Below are positions 1 to 9,399 of a DNA stretch of 64,000 nt, piece by piece; the first letter of the stretch is position 1; the number at the start of each line of letters is the position of its first letter. Location: contig CM038052.1 of assembly GCA_021397845.1 (NCBI GenBank), positions 137,335,854-137,399,853 on the forward strand. Direction: 5' to 3'. A program made the position numbers and the translations under genes. This stretch comes from Areca catechu (Eukaryota; Streptophyta; Magnoliopsida; Arecales; Arecaceae). The notes beneath the pieces are model-generated. The model ran no database searches, was not told the DNA's origin, and was given only the letters and a program-made list of their open reading frames with translations.

Positions 1-720
1 GAGTAGTATCTACTACTAGACCCCTTGAATTATTGCATATGGATCTCTTTGGACCAACCAGAACACACTAGTTTGGGAGGTAAAAAATATGGGCTAGTAA
101 TTGTAGATGATTACTCACGATTTACTTGGGTAATGTTTTTAGCTCATAAAGATGAAAAGTTTTCAGCTTTTGTTAAATATCATAAAAGGGTTTCAAACGA
201 AAAAGATCTCACTATTGTTTCTTTGCATAGTGATCATGGAACTGAATTTGACAATCATGATTTTGAAGCTTTTTGTAACGAAAATGGCATTAGTCATAAT
301 TTTTCAGCACCTAGGACACCTCAACAAAATGGGATGGTAGAAAGAAAGAACAGGACTCTTGAAGAAATGGCACGCACAATGCTTTGGAAAAACGATTTAC
401 TTAGATATTTTTTGGGCAGAAGCCATTAATACTTCCTGTTACATTTTAAATCATGTTTTAATTCGACCTATTTGAAGAAGAAAACACCATATGAGCTTTG
501 GAAAAATCGAAAACCGAATCTTAAGTATTTTCGTGTTTTGTTGCCGCTGTTTCATATTAAACAATGGCAAAGACAATATCAGTAAATTTGATGCCAAGTC
601 AGATAAGGGTATCTTCTTAGGATACTCTACTTCTAGCAAGGCATACAGGGTCTTCAACAGAAGAACTCTTCTAGTTGAATAATCAATTCATGTAGTGTTT
701 GATGAATCTAACGAAAAATC
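1..720 (+). pseudogene. S1 integrase (Copia rve domain), broken
   Basis: Integrase inserts the cDNA into host DNA. Of the D,D,E triad, the first Asp lies in MDLFGPT (from base 39), the second in HSDHGTEF (about 226-249) and the Glu in QQNGMVERKNRT (about 322-357). The first Asp is in a different frame from the rest, with a frameshift and a stop near bases 60-70. The C-terminal part continues to about 720 with the family motif KGIFLGYS, after another frame change near 420-480. The N-terminal zinc-binding part is outside the window. The family is clear; the copy is non-functional. Confidence 0.88.
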
Positions 721-774
721 TTCTAGAAAAGAAGATTCTATGATGATGAAACAGGTACAAAGAAGCTTGAACAA

Positions 775-1740
775 TTGACAATCAATGAAGATGAGCCCAA
801 AGGAGATGATGATCAAGAAAATGAAGATCAAACTCAAGAGATCAATGCAACTTCACCAAAACCTTTACCTAAAGAGTGGATGTATGCACACGGACACCCC
901 AAAGAGCTAATAATTGGTGATCCGTCAAAGGGAGTAAGTACACGCTCTTCTATTAGAAATTTGTGATTATTTAGCTTTGTATCTCAGATAGAGCCTAAGT
1001 CAATTGAAGAAGCCGAAAAAAATTATAACTGGATTAATGCCATGCAAGATGAACTAAAATAATTTAAAAGAAATATCATTTAGACTTTAACAGAAAGACC
1101 CCCTAATGTTTCTGTAATTGGCACAAAATGGGTTTTTAGAAATAAACTTGATGAACATGATATTGCAACTAGAAACAAAGCTAGACTTGTTGCTAAAGGC
1201 TACAACCAGGAAGAAGGGATTGACTTTTATGAAACCTTTGCTCCTGTTGCTAGGCTAGAAGCAATTAGACTTTTACTTGCTTTTGCTTGTTTTATGGATT
1301 TCAAGTTATTTCAAATGGATGCTAAAAGTACTTTTTAAATGGATTTATTGAAGAGGAAGTTTATGTTGAACAACCTCCTGGTTTTGATAATAATGAATTT
1401 CCTAACCATGTTTTTAAATTGCATAAAACATTGTATGGTTTAAAGCAAGCTCCTAGAGCTTGGTATAATAGATTAAGTTCTTTTTGATGAAGAATGATTT
1501 TTCTAGAGGTAATGTAGATAATACATTATTTTTTTAAAAAAAAATGATCTTAGTAGTATAAATCTATGTAGATGATATTATTTTTGGTGCTACTAACGAA
1601 TGTCTTTGTCAAGAATTTGCAAAATTAATGCAGAGTGAGTTCGAGATGAGCATGATGGGAGAACTCAACTTCTTCTTCGGACTCCAAATTAGGCAAACCA
1701 AGAGGGGATCTCCATCAACCAAGCCAAGTACACAAGAAAA
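775..1740 (+). pseudogene. S1 reverse transcriptase, broken
   Basis: After an acidic linker (775-960) comes the Copia RT domain. Visible motifs are GTKWVFRNKL (near 1120), RNKARLVAKGYNQEEGIDF, ETFAPVARLEAIR, FQMDAK with the first catalytic Asp (near 1310), LYGLKQAPRAWY (near 1430) and the catalytic YVDD box in IYVDDIIFGATNE (about 1561-1600). Stops and frameshifts occur near 963, 1060, 1080, 1338, 1485 and 1535, so no full protein is made. RT copies the element RNA into DNA inside the virus-like particle. The GELNFFFGLQI stretch near 1660 links it to the RNase H part. Confidence 0.88.
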
Positions 1741-1757
1741 ATATTGAAAAATTTTGG

Positions 1758-2505
1758 ATGGAGACTACCAAACCAATAGGTATCCCTATGAGCTCTTCAT
1801 GTAAATTAGACAAAGATGAATGTAGTAAATCAGTAGACCAAAAATTATATAGAGGCATGATTGGTTCATTGCTATATCTAACTGCCAGTAGACCAGATAT
1901 AATGTTCAGTGTTTGTATGTGTGCACGTTTTCAGTCTGCTCCTAAAGAATCACTCTCTTAGTTGTAAAACGTATATTTAGATACTTATCTGGGTCAATTG
2001 AAATTGGTCTTTGGTACTCTAGAGAGTCATTATATGAATTGATTGTATATTCTGATGCTGATTTTGCTGGGTATAAACTTGATCGTAAAAGTACCAGTGG
2101 AACTTATCAATTCCTAGGAGTTAATTTGATTTCATAGAGCAGCAAGAAATAGAACTTGGTTGCTCTATCTACGGCGGAAGCCGAATATATAGCAGCTGGA
2201 AGCTGTTGTGCTCAGATTCTATGGATCAAACAACAACTCGAGGACTTTGGCATCAAACTAACTAAGACACCATAAGATGTGATAATACTAGTGCAATCAA
2301 TTTAACAAAAATCCTGTACAACATTCAAGAAGCAAACATATTGAAATAAGACATCACTTCATAAGAGATCATGTTCAAAACTCTAATGTGTTGTTAGAAT
2401 TTATTTGTACTGATTATCAATTGGCTGATATTTTCACAAAATCATTGAATGAAGATAGTTGTATGATCAGAAGAGAACTGGGAGTCATTGATCCTTTTGC
2501 TTGAA
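1758..2505 (+). pseudogene. S1 RNase H and C-terminal end of pol, broken
   Basis: RNase H removes the RNA strand after reverse transcription. The connection domain is recognisable in MIGSLLYLTASRPDI (about 1858-1900). The RNase H core shows YSDADFAG (first catalytic Asp, near 2050) and STAEAEYIAA with the catalytic Glu (about 2168-2200), then CCAQILWIKQQL. The end, near 2440-2505, reads as degraded DIFTKSLNED and a tail ending DPFA. There are stops at about 1960, 2137 and 2150 and several frame changes after 2270. The same region of S3 (44065) is the site into which S2 inserted. Confidence 0.85.
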
Positions 2506-3189
2506 ACTCTTCAATTTTTATCAAAATTCCTCAAAAATGATTTATAAATTCTCAAATATGTTAAAGCTTATTTTTCTAAATTTTATCAATTTTTTAAATT
2601 TTATCAAATTTTATTTTGGCTAATTTATTTTTTGGAGGTCGACACTTAAGTTTTCGGAGGTCGACACTTGGGGTTGACCCCTGAAATTTTTGAGAGGTCG
2701 ACACTTGGACAGAAAACATCTTTTTTAAAACCCGTCCGCAAGCCTCTTTTTCTCCATTTCTTTCCATTTCTCCTTCGTGTGGTCCCCCTCCAACGTCCCT
2801 AATGTTTAAACAGTGGATTTCCAACCCTCTCCCTCCTCTTTTGGGTAAACTTCTCCTCTCCTCACGATTTTTCTTGAATCAAACCGGTTTTCACCGTGTT
2901 CCTCATTTTTGGGCAACTGTAGGTTTTGTCTCTTTTTACCCTCAACTGTCGGTTGTTTTTCGATTGGAAACACTCATTTCTTCCCTCCATTTCGTGCATT
3001 TCCTCTATTTGCTCCTAGCATTCAGTTTCACAAACCCTCACTTACCTTTTCACGATTCCTTCATTCCTTTTCTCTCTCCAAACTCTTGATTCTTCTTTTT
3101 CCTAGCACTGCATTATCCTACTTCTCCCAAAATTACCCTCTTCCATCCATATTGGTCCAAGGAAGCACTTGGCAATAAGGAAAAGGAGA
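2506..3189 (+). other. S1 pol-ORF2 spacer with GTCGAC repeats and pyrimidine-rich tract
   Basis: No coding potential is evident. Bases 2630-2705 hold three copies of aGGTCGACACTT and one decayed copy, the motif that also fills the S1 LTR array. From about 2730 to 3110 the strand is pyrimidine-rich. It ends in a T-rich run and CCTAG (3101-3105), a good match to a plant 3' splice site, 84 bases before the ORF2 ATG at 3190. This may be the acceptor for a spliced ORF2 messenger, but the donor would lie outside the window. Confidence 0.5.
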
Positions 3190-4919
3190 ATGGAACAAGG
3201 CCAAGGTAGTATTGAGCGATGAAGAAAGGTCAGACATGAGCGTGAGCCATCCCCAAAGCCACCTGCACCAGTGCCAGCCAGCTTAGTACGGAAGAGCATT
3301 GCGAGCAAGAGACGTGTGGATATACCTTTCTAGGATCAGCATCACTTTTTTATAGGAGATGTGCTGAGAGATGCATGTCTGGTTCACTTCTGCACGATGA
3401 CTGAGAAATTCTACCCAGACCTCATCAGGGAGTTCTATGCATCCATGGCCACTGATGGCATTGGATGGTCAGCTACTGTTCGTGGGATCGAGATTCCAGT
3501 GACACTGGAGGTCATCAGTCATGTTTGGAGGATTCCACTTCATGGCACAGCTACCACTTCTATCAGCGACAGAGAGCGCGCCTTCAGATGTATCTTAGAG
3601 CACGAGGATGTTAGCGGCATTTCCATAGTGGCCGCTAACCAGCTTTCACTGGAGATGAGAGTGCTGCATCGTATCATTGCCCGCATCTTGATTCCAAAGA
3701 GCGAGAGATTCGACTTTATTACTGAGCGTGAGCTGGTATTGATGGTGTCCCTGAGACAGCGGACTCCCATCAACCTTCCCAGGATCATGCTTCAGCAGAT
3801 GGGTGAGGCAGCATCTCACAGGAGACTAGTTCAGCCATATGGCATGGGGCTGATACAGTTATTTAGAGAGTATGGAGTTTCATTTGATGGTATACCTTTT
3901 AGTCAGCTGCAGCATACTGATACATATGGAGAGAAATCCCTGCATAGGATGGGATTTTGACTGATTGGTGACCGTTGGGTGAGATGAGAGTCTGGCCAGG
4001 AGCCAGAGAGGAGGATGAGATCCGAGCAGCTGAGGAGAGGCAGGCAGGCCTTCAAGCCTACTAATCATGGTACACCTCCTCGTCCAGCACTAGAGTCAGA
4101 GACTGCGGAGCCAGAGCCATTCACGCCACCACCCTCATCAGCACCAGCACCTACTGCTACTGCTACTCCACGGAGGACTACAACGAGCATATCTGACTTT
4201 AAGCAGAGAGTGACTGATTACATTTCAGAGGTCCGGACAGAGATTGCTGGTGTACGACAGGAGCTACATGATCTGCGGATCCACACAGATATGCGCATTG
4301 GAGCTCTCTCAGCTAGTGTAGATGCAGGATTTTGACAGATCCTCGCCTACTGAGATTAGCAATTCCACCAGGGATTATAGATCCGACAGTGCCTCCTCAA
4401 CATTCTGATGATGATGATGATGATGACTCAGGTGGATACAGTGACAGTGATGGAGATCAACCTGGAGCAGGTAGCTCTGATATTCCACCTGCTGATCCGA
4501 TTCCAGAGATTCCCCCTTCTGCTAATCCTCCTTCTATTGATCTTCCCAGTACTGATCCTCCAGCTACAGATGTGCCAGTAGATACTGAGATTACTGAGTC
4601 ACTTTTTGAGACTATTACAGGGATTCTGGATGATAGAGATGAGCATACAGAGACAGATATTGATGATCCCACTGCTTATGAGCTTGTCAGTAGGCACACT
4701 CCAGCTCCGTCTACTCAGCATACTGATCCATCTACTCCTTCTGCTACTGCTTCTATTAGGACACCTGTGGAGTCTTTTCCTCGGACCTATAGATCTCGTA
4801 GGACTACCCCTAGGTCTGGTCCCTCTTTGAGGACTCGGAGTCTCACTCATAGGACTCCAAAATCCTCATCTAGGATTTCGGCTCCTATCTCTTTTGATAT
4901 ACCTTCTGATGAGGAGTAG
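3190..4919 (+). pseudogene. S1 ORF2: SIRE env-like / plant transposon-domain protein, broken
   Basis: The reading frame from the ATG at 3190 runs to 4335, with stops at 3220 (TGA), 3331 (TAG), 3958 (TGA) and 3985 (TGA), then shifts frame and continues to the TAG at 4917. The N-terminal tail is rich in Pro and basic residues. A conserved domain of about 200 residues (from about 3334 to 3960, with LSLEMRVLHR and KSLHRMGF) matches what is annotated as a putative plant transposon protein domain. A predicted coiled coil follows (about 4190-4330). The last 195 codons hold an Asp run, then Pro/Ser/Thr-rich and Arg-rich tails. SIRE ORF2 has been called env-like; its role is unproven and no signal peptide or clear membrane segment is seen. 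Confidence 0.75.
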
Positions 4920-5591
4920 CCTCATAGATTTACTTGATGTATGTTGTACTTAGTTTGCTTTGTATGATCTGATGTATCAGTGTTTTGTGCTTACTATGTA
5001 AGCAATTTTGTAACTGAATACATTCATATATTTATCTACATTGTGGTATTTTACTGTCTGATACCAGCTCTTAGCATTTATCTTTTTAAACCCTCAAGTT
5101 GGAATGTTTTTGTTATATCGAATGCACAAATTAAGGGGAGCATGTGCATGTATTTATGCAACTAAGTACTTCATTGTAATGGAACATAATTTTTAATATA
5201 TCTTTTACTACAAAGAATGCACTTTTTGATTCTTGACAAAAGGGGGGAGTATAGTAAAGTTTGTAAAGTATATGGTAAAGTATGACTCTTTCATAGAATA
5301 GAGTAAAGCTATTATGGTTCTTATCTTTTTGACTCATGAGAATGTTTTCACAAGAAGAAAGAAGTAAATGAAAAGTAAAATCTTTCATAGAGTATAGTAA
5401 AGCTATTATGGTTCTTAACCTTTTGAATCATGAGAATGTTTTCACAAAAAAAAAATAGATGAAAAGTAAAATTTTTATGATATACTCATGTATGTGAGAT
5501 TTCTTTGAAAATTTTTATTATTTCTATATTTTGCTTTTGGACTTAATTGCATATATACTCAAGGTTTTGTCATCGCCAAAAAGGGGGAGAT
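4920..5591 (+). other. S1 3' non-coding region and polypurine tract
   Basis: This AT-rich stretch joins ORF2 to the 3' LTR. Bases 5287-5471 are two tandem copies of a unit of about 94 bases (tctttcatag to gaaaagtaaaa). TCTGATACCA occurs once at about 5057-5066, a remnant of the repeat array seen in S2 and S3. There are two G-rich purine tracts: aaaaggggggag near 5238 and the one adjoining the LTR at about 5578-5590, the likely primer for plus-strand DNA synthesis. Confidence 0.7.
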
Positions 5592-5884
5592 TGTTGGCTT
5601 TGGCTCCTTAATTTTGATGATTAACAAAAGGTTGAGTATATGTTTGGACTAATGTTTCATTTCAAGATAAAGTTTCAGGACTTAGGTTATTCAAAAAGAG
5701 TATCAAGAGTACAATGATGAAACCAAGCTTGCTTGTTTTTGGAAAGAGCTTTTCTACCTTAAACAAGATCAAATTTCTCATATTGGACCTTCTTATTAAG
5801 AAGTAATTGACAAAAGAAACAAAGGCTTAGAGAAACTCAAGCATGGCACGCACCTCTCAAGAGTTTCAGAAAATTTCAGACCAA

Positions 5885-6160
5885 AGGTCGACCCCCAGAG
5901 GTTGACACCTTGCCAAAGGTCGACCACCAGAGGTCGACTCATGAAGAAAAGAAAAGTTCAGCAAGGCCGGCACGGCAAAATTTCAGTGGCACGCTCCAGA
6001 GGTCAACCACCAGAGGTCGATACCAGAGGTCGACTCATCGCCTGAGAATTCAAACTGGGCAGAACTATGGTTTTCTAGATTTTTGCCTAAGATAAACGAG
6101 AGGTTGACTCATGAGGTCGACACTTGATCCAGAGGTCGACTCATGAGGTCGACTCATGGC
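5885..6160 (+). repeat. GTCGAC-type motif array in S1 LTR
   Basis: About ten irregularly spaced copies of AGAGGTCGACTCATG or close variants (ggtcgacc, ggttgaca, ggtcgata) lie upstream of aacggctagtt. The spacing is uneven, so this is not a simple tandem repeat. The position in the LTR matches differently spelled arrays in S2 and S3. It could be a set of transcription-factor sites in U3 (inference). Confidence 0.7.
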
Positions 6161-6589
6161 ATAACGGCTAGTTTTTCTGAACTTTTGATTTGATTTCTAA
6201 CGGTCATAAACGGCCATATTTTTGATTCTAACGGTCTTGTGGAGTTGTTTCAACTTGAATGAGATATTTAACCTTCACCTAACTTCAAAAAAGACAAGGA
6301 GACAAAGTGAAAAAGAATAGAGTGAAAGTACAAAGCCTTCAATCAATTCTAAGCCAAAAAGAGTGAGAAAACCAAGAGATTCCTTAGCCAAAAGCTTTCC
6401 ATCTTTGAGGAATCCAACTTTCAAGTGTTTGTCATTTAGTGAGGTCCAAGATTCCAAGAGAAAGGCTTGAAGAGTCTCCATCAAGAGCTACATCGAATTA
6501 CTTTTGCTCAAAAGGAGTTTGTCTTGTTTTATTCATTGTATTCATATTCTTTTTGTCCTAGTCTAGTTTCAAGGGATTTGAAACTAGTG

Positions 6590-6731
6590 TGAGGTTTGTT
6601 GGTGAGCCAATTGATAAAACCAACTAGGATTGCTTTAAGCCCGAAGCCAAAACAAGTGAGTGAGGTTTGTTGGTGAGCCAATTGATAAAACCAACCAGGG
6701 GTGCTTGTAAGCCCGAAGCCAAAACAAGTGT
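6590..6731 (+). repeat. 71-base tandem duplication in S1 LTR
   Basis: Two consecutive copies of a 71-base unit starting tgaggtttgttggtgagcc. They differ by a few substitutions. A third, partial copy follows from about 6732. Confidence 0.85.
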
Positions 6732-7062
6732 GTAAGGTTTTGGACTTGTGAGCCTTGTAAAACAAGTCGACTGTAATCTAGAGAAGATTATAGTGGAAAT
6801 TCCTAAGTGGAACTTGGGGAGTGGATGTAGGTGCTAGGTGTACCGAACCACAATAATCTTGTGTGTTTTTGCATTGCTTTACTCTCCATCTTCTTTTGCT
6901 TTTAAATTGTTGTATCTTTCATTGCTTCCATTGCATAATTACTTGAGCACTATCACTCTTCACCTTTGAACTTGATAGCACATATATTGCTTTAATTTTA
7001 AAATACCCAATTCACCCCCCCTCTTGGGCACCATATCTGGCAACAATTGGTTTTGTTGTCTA

Positions 7063-7141
7063 ACCTGGCAATTTAATTGGTGTCTAAGGAAAGCAACTGG
7101 GGGACCCCATCACCCCTTCGACTTACCTGGCAAATTTGGTC
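7063..7141 (+). other. CCTGGCCAA / TTGGTGTCTAGG leader module, Copia A
   Basis: The order is acctggcaattta, then attggtgtctaaggaaagc, and about 35 bases later cttacctggcaaatttgg. CCAAT can pair with ATTGG and CCT with AGG, giving a short bulged hairpin with two competing left arms. The same order is found in B, D, J and Gypsy F. Confidence 0.6.
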
Positions 7142-7218
7142 ATATCTAAACCTTAACTAAGAATGCTAATTGCTTATGTATACTATAATTTTGCCTTCCT
7201 TCATGCTAAGCCAAATTA

Positions 7219-7276
7219 ATATCAAAACTATAGTAGGTTTGTTGTGTAACACAAGATCTACTCTAGGATTTGATAT
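7219..7276 (+). other. Leader hairpin H1, Copia A
   Basis: The outer stem ATATCAAA pairs with TTTGATAT. The inner stem CTATAGTAG pairs with CTACTCTAG with one mismatch. The tip contains TTTGTTGTGTAACACAAG. Confidence 0.75.
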
Positions 7277-7314
7277 GAAATTGTAGTGGTGCACCTTAGT
7301 GCTTTATGGCATGG

Positions 7315-7359
7315 TTGAAATTGTTGCTTTGTTGTGTAACACACGGGCACAATTTTCAA
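7315..7359 (+). other. Leader hairpin H2, Copia A
   Basis: TTGAAATTGTTGC pairs with GCACAATTTTCAA apart from small bulges. The tip contains TTTGTTGTGTAACACA. Confidence 0.7.
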
Positions 7360-7393
7360 TTATAGCTATATAGAAATGAAGGGTTTGACTAAA

Positions 7394-7438
7394 CTAAGAT
7401 ATAGTTTGTTGTGTAACACAAGACTATAAGTGTCTTAG
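7394..7438 (+). other. Leader hairpin H3, Copia A
   Basis: CTAAGA pairs with TCTTAG and TATAGT with ACTATA, with a small internal loop. The tip is TTGTTGTGTAACACAAG. Its stem differs from H3 of B and J, yet all three pair. Confidence 0.8.
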
Positions 7439-7497
7439 AGGCAAAGATAATGTTGAGAATTGCAAGGTTGCAATTGGAAAGTAGTCCTACCTTTGAA

Positions 7498-7534
7498 CTT
7501 ATTAGGTTTGTTGTGTACACAAGGCACTAATGAG
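7498..7534 (+). other. Leader hairpin H4, Copia A
   Basis: CTTATTAG pairs with CTAATGAG, including one G-T pair. The tip contains TTGTGTACACAA, a perfect 12-base palindrome. Confidence 0.75.
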
Positions 7535-7716
7535 GAATTAGGATCTCAACCCCACTAAGGAAATCGAAAATGTTTCTCACTTACCATAGTTGAGGGTTAT
7601 GGTATTTGAAGAAAATAGTGGGAGAAATAATTATATAGAAAGTCCTTATCCAGTTATGGATGTCATCTTGAGTAGTCTGCTGATATTGTTCTTTAATTAA
7701 ATATAGATGTTTATTT

Positions 7717-7900
7717 TTAGGCTTCAAATTATCATTGCATGGCATCTTGGATGCTATAGTTAACCGATTCAAACTATGTGGATGGGTTGAGGAAGAAGGG
7801 CTGATGGAGCCTGTTCCCATTGTAGCATGTTTAGGCATTGGAAGAAGGATTGCAAGACTTGTCTTGCAAATGTGAAGTTAGATGCAAGTGTGCATCTAGG
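7717..7900 (+). pseudogene. Copia A gag remnant with zinc knuckle
   Basis: Bases near 7750-7790 align with the Gag start of B (the TNKLTGPNYMDW region). The sequence then jumps straight to the nucleocapsid zinc knuckle at 7812-7853, read as C-S-H-C-S-M-F-R-H-W-K-K-D-C, which fits CX2CX4HX4C. Most of the Gag body, several hundred bases in B, is deleted. Gag would form the particle shell and bind the RNA. The knuckle itself is intact but no long frame contains it. Confidence 0.7.
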
Positions 7901-7929
7901 GGTTTTGTACATGATCAAACCCATTTATC

Positions 7930-8340
7930 ATTGAATGAATATATTTCTAATTCATGGGTATTAGACATCGCAGTAAGTTATATATTTGTAAATCTTTACA
8001 AGGACTCCACAGAATTAGAAATTTGAAGAAAGGTGACTTCAAATTATATAGGGCAAGTGGAGAACCCATATATGTTGAAGCTATGGGCACCTATCTTTTA
8101 TTATATACCTTTGGGTAATATCATAAGGTTGGAAGAATGCTACTATGTGCCAAATATTGTAAGAAACATTATTTCAGAACCCTTGTTGTTACAATAATGA
8201 TATGAAATAAGTGTAAAGAGCAGTGGCTGCTCTATTCTTCATAATAATACAACATTTGGGCATGGTTGCTTCGTGAATGGTCTTCTAACTTTAGTACTCA
8301 ATGATGAAATACTTCTTGTAGATGACAAGAATAGAAAAAG
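7930..8340 (+). pseudogene. Copia A protease region, broken
   Basis: WVLDIAVSYIF (about 7957-7990) corresponds to the Copia protease active-site region, usually WVLDTGxxxHI. The Asp is kept but the Thr-Gly is lost. The following LKKGDFKLYRASGE (about 8023-8060) matches the protease C-terminal part of B (minus strand, near 16760) and Copia in general. There are a stop and frame changes near 8020 and 8110-8200. The protease would cut the polyprotein into its parts. Confidence 0.65.
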
Positions 8341-8344
8341 AGAT

Positions 8345-9190
8345 AATATCAATGTCACATATCTCTGGTATTACCGGTTAGGTCATATCAGTGAGTAAGG
8401 ATAAATAGTTAGTCAAAGAGGATTACATTGACCCTGATGATTTTCAATCATTAGGAACATATGAGTCTTGCCTCAAAGAGAAAATGACCAAGTCTCCATT
8501 CACTGGATATGGAGAAAGGGCAATTGAATTGTTAGGTCTTGTACATACTAATGTATGTGGAGCTATGTTAACTCAGGACAGAGGAGGATATTCTTATTTC
8601 ATCACTTTTATTGATGATTTATCAAGGTTCGGTTATGTGTATCTTATGAAACACAAGTCCGAAGCCTTTGATAAGTTTAAAGAATATCAGAGTATGGTTG
8701 AAAGTCAAACTTGACTTAGTATTAAAGCTCTTCGATCTGATCGAGGAGGGGAAAACTTGTCTAGTTAGTTTTTGAACCATCTCAAGGACAAGGGCATTAT
8801 TTCTAAATGGGCCCCTCCTTGTACATCCGAGTTAAATGGAATGGCAGAAAAAAGTAATCACACCTTGTTGGACATGGTGAGGTCCATGATGAGCTTCACA
8901 GATCTTCCCATTTCCTCTTGGGGACATGCCTTGGAGACTGCTGCATATATATTAAACATGGTTCCATCTAAGTTAGTAAGTAGCACTCTATTTGAGTTAT
9001 GGAATGGTAAAAGATCAAGTCTTAAGTACTTAAAGATTTGGGGTTGCCATGCTTATGTCAAGAATAACTTTCGACATAAGTTAAGTGCTAGGGTTGACAA
9101 GTGTAGGTTTGTTGGTTATCCAAAAGAAGGTATGGGATACCTCTTCTATAATGCTATTGAGCAAAAGATAAATTATCAGTAGGCATGCTA
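8345..9190 (+). pseudogene. Copia A integrase, broken
   Basis: The pre-integrase zinc-binding part is seen as YLWYYRLGH near 8362, followed by stops. The core runs in one frame from 8484 to 8714, with the first catalytic Asp region (LVHTNVCG) and FIDDLSRFGYVYL, then a TGA. The second Asp is in LRSDRGGEN (near 8730). The Glu region reads LNGMAEKSNHTL (8834-8870), in the frame that continues to 9182 with KCRFVGYPKEGMGYLF. About 300 bases after it (9183-9480) are a linker to RT with scattered stops. Confidence 0.85.
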
Positions 9191-9399
9191 TATTCTTGGA
9201 ACAAGAGTTTATCCAAGAAGGATGTAGTGATTCTTCACTTGAGTTGTGTGCATAACCGAACCAACAAGCCGATGAGCCTTCAAGTGAGGTTCCTTAACCA
9301 AAGGTTTTTGTGGATCAAGAATAGCAACAATACACACCTCCTCTCCAAAGGTTAGAGAGGGTGCGAGGAGCACCTCTCAGATATGGCTTTGTCATCGGT

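Larger units (their letters stand above)
1..7045 (+). mobile_element. S1: SIRE/Maximus-type Copia retrotransposon, 5' part outside window
   Basis: The order is integrase, reverse transcriptase, RNase H, a separate ORF2, a polypurine tract and a 3' LTR of about 1.45 kb that starts TGTTGGCTTTGG and ends GGCAACA. An extra ORF after pol, with a coiled coil and an acidic, proline-rich tail, is the hallmark of the SIRE lineage of Ty1/copia. The first bases after the LTR (attgg) fall in the leader of Copia A at a point that is continuous in copies B and J, so S1 inserted there. All coding parts carry stops or frameshifts. The 5' LTR, gag and protease lie left of the window. Confidence 0.88.
5592..7045 (+). 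repeat. S1 3' LTR
   Basis: The LTR begins TGTTGGCTTTGG right after the polypurine tract and ends TCTGGCAACA. It aligns with the LTRs of S2 (42617) and S3 (56051) through the shared start, the phrase TTTTGATGAT and the later aacggctagtt. It holds a short-motif array (5885-6160) and a 71-base tandem duplication (6590-6731). Small ORFs inside it are chance. Confidence 0.85.
7046..7716 (+). other. Copia A leader (PBS to gag), structured, non-coding
   Basis: This leader matches those of B (minus strand, 17708-18837) and J (62921-64000) block by block. It carries the CCTGGCCAA module and four hairpins that share a TTTGTTGTGT tip, listed separately. The primer-binding site and the first part of the leader are outside the window because S1 cut the leader at 7045/7046. 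Confidence 0.8.

Noticed and set aside
5885..6160. CRISPR-like look of the GTCGAC array
   Set aside because: Unit spacing is irregular, spacers are not uniform, and the setting is a plant LTR.
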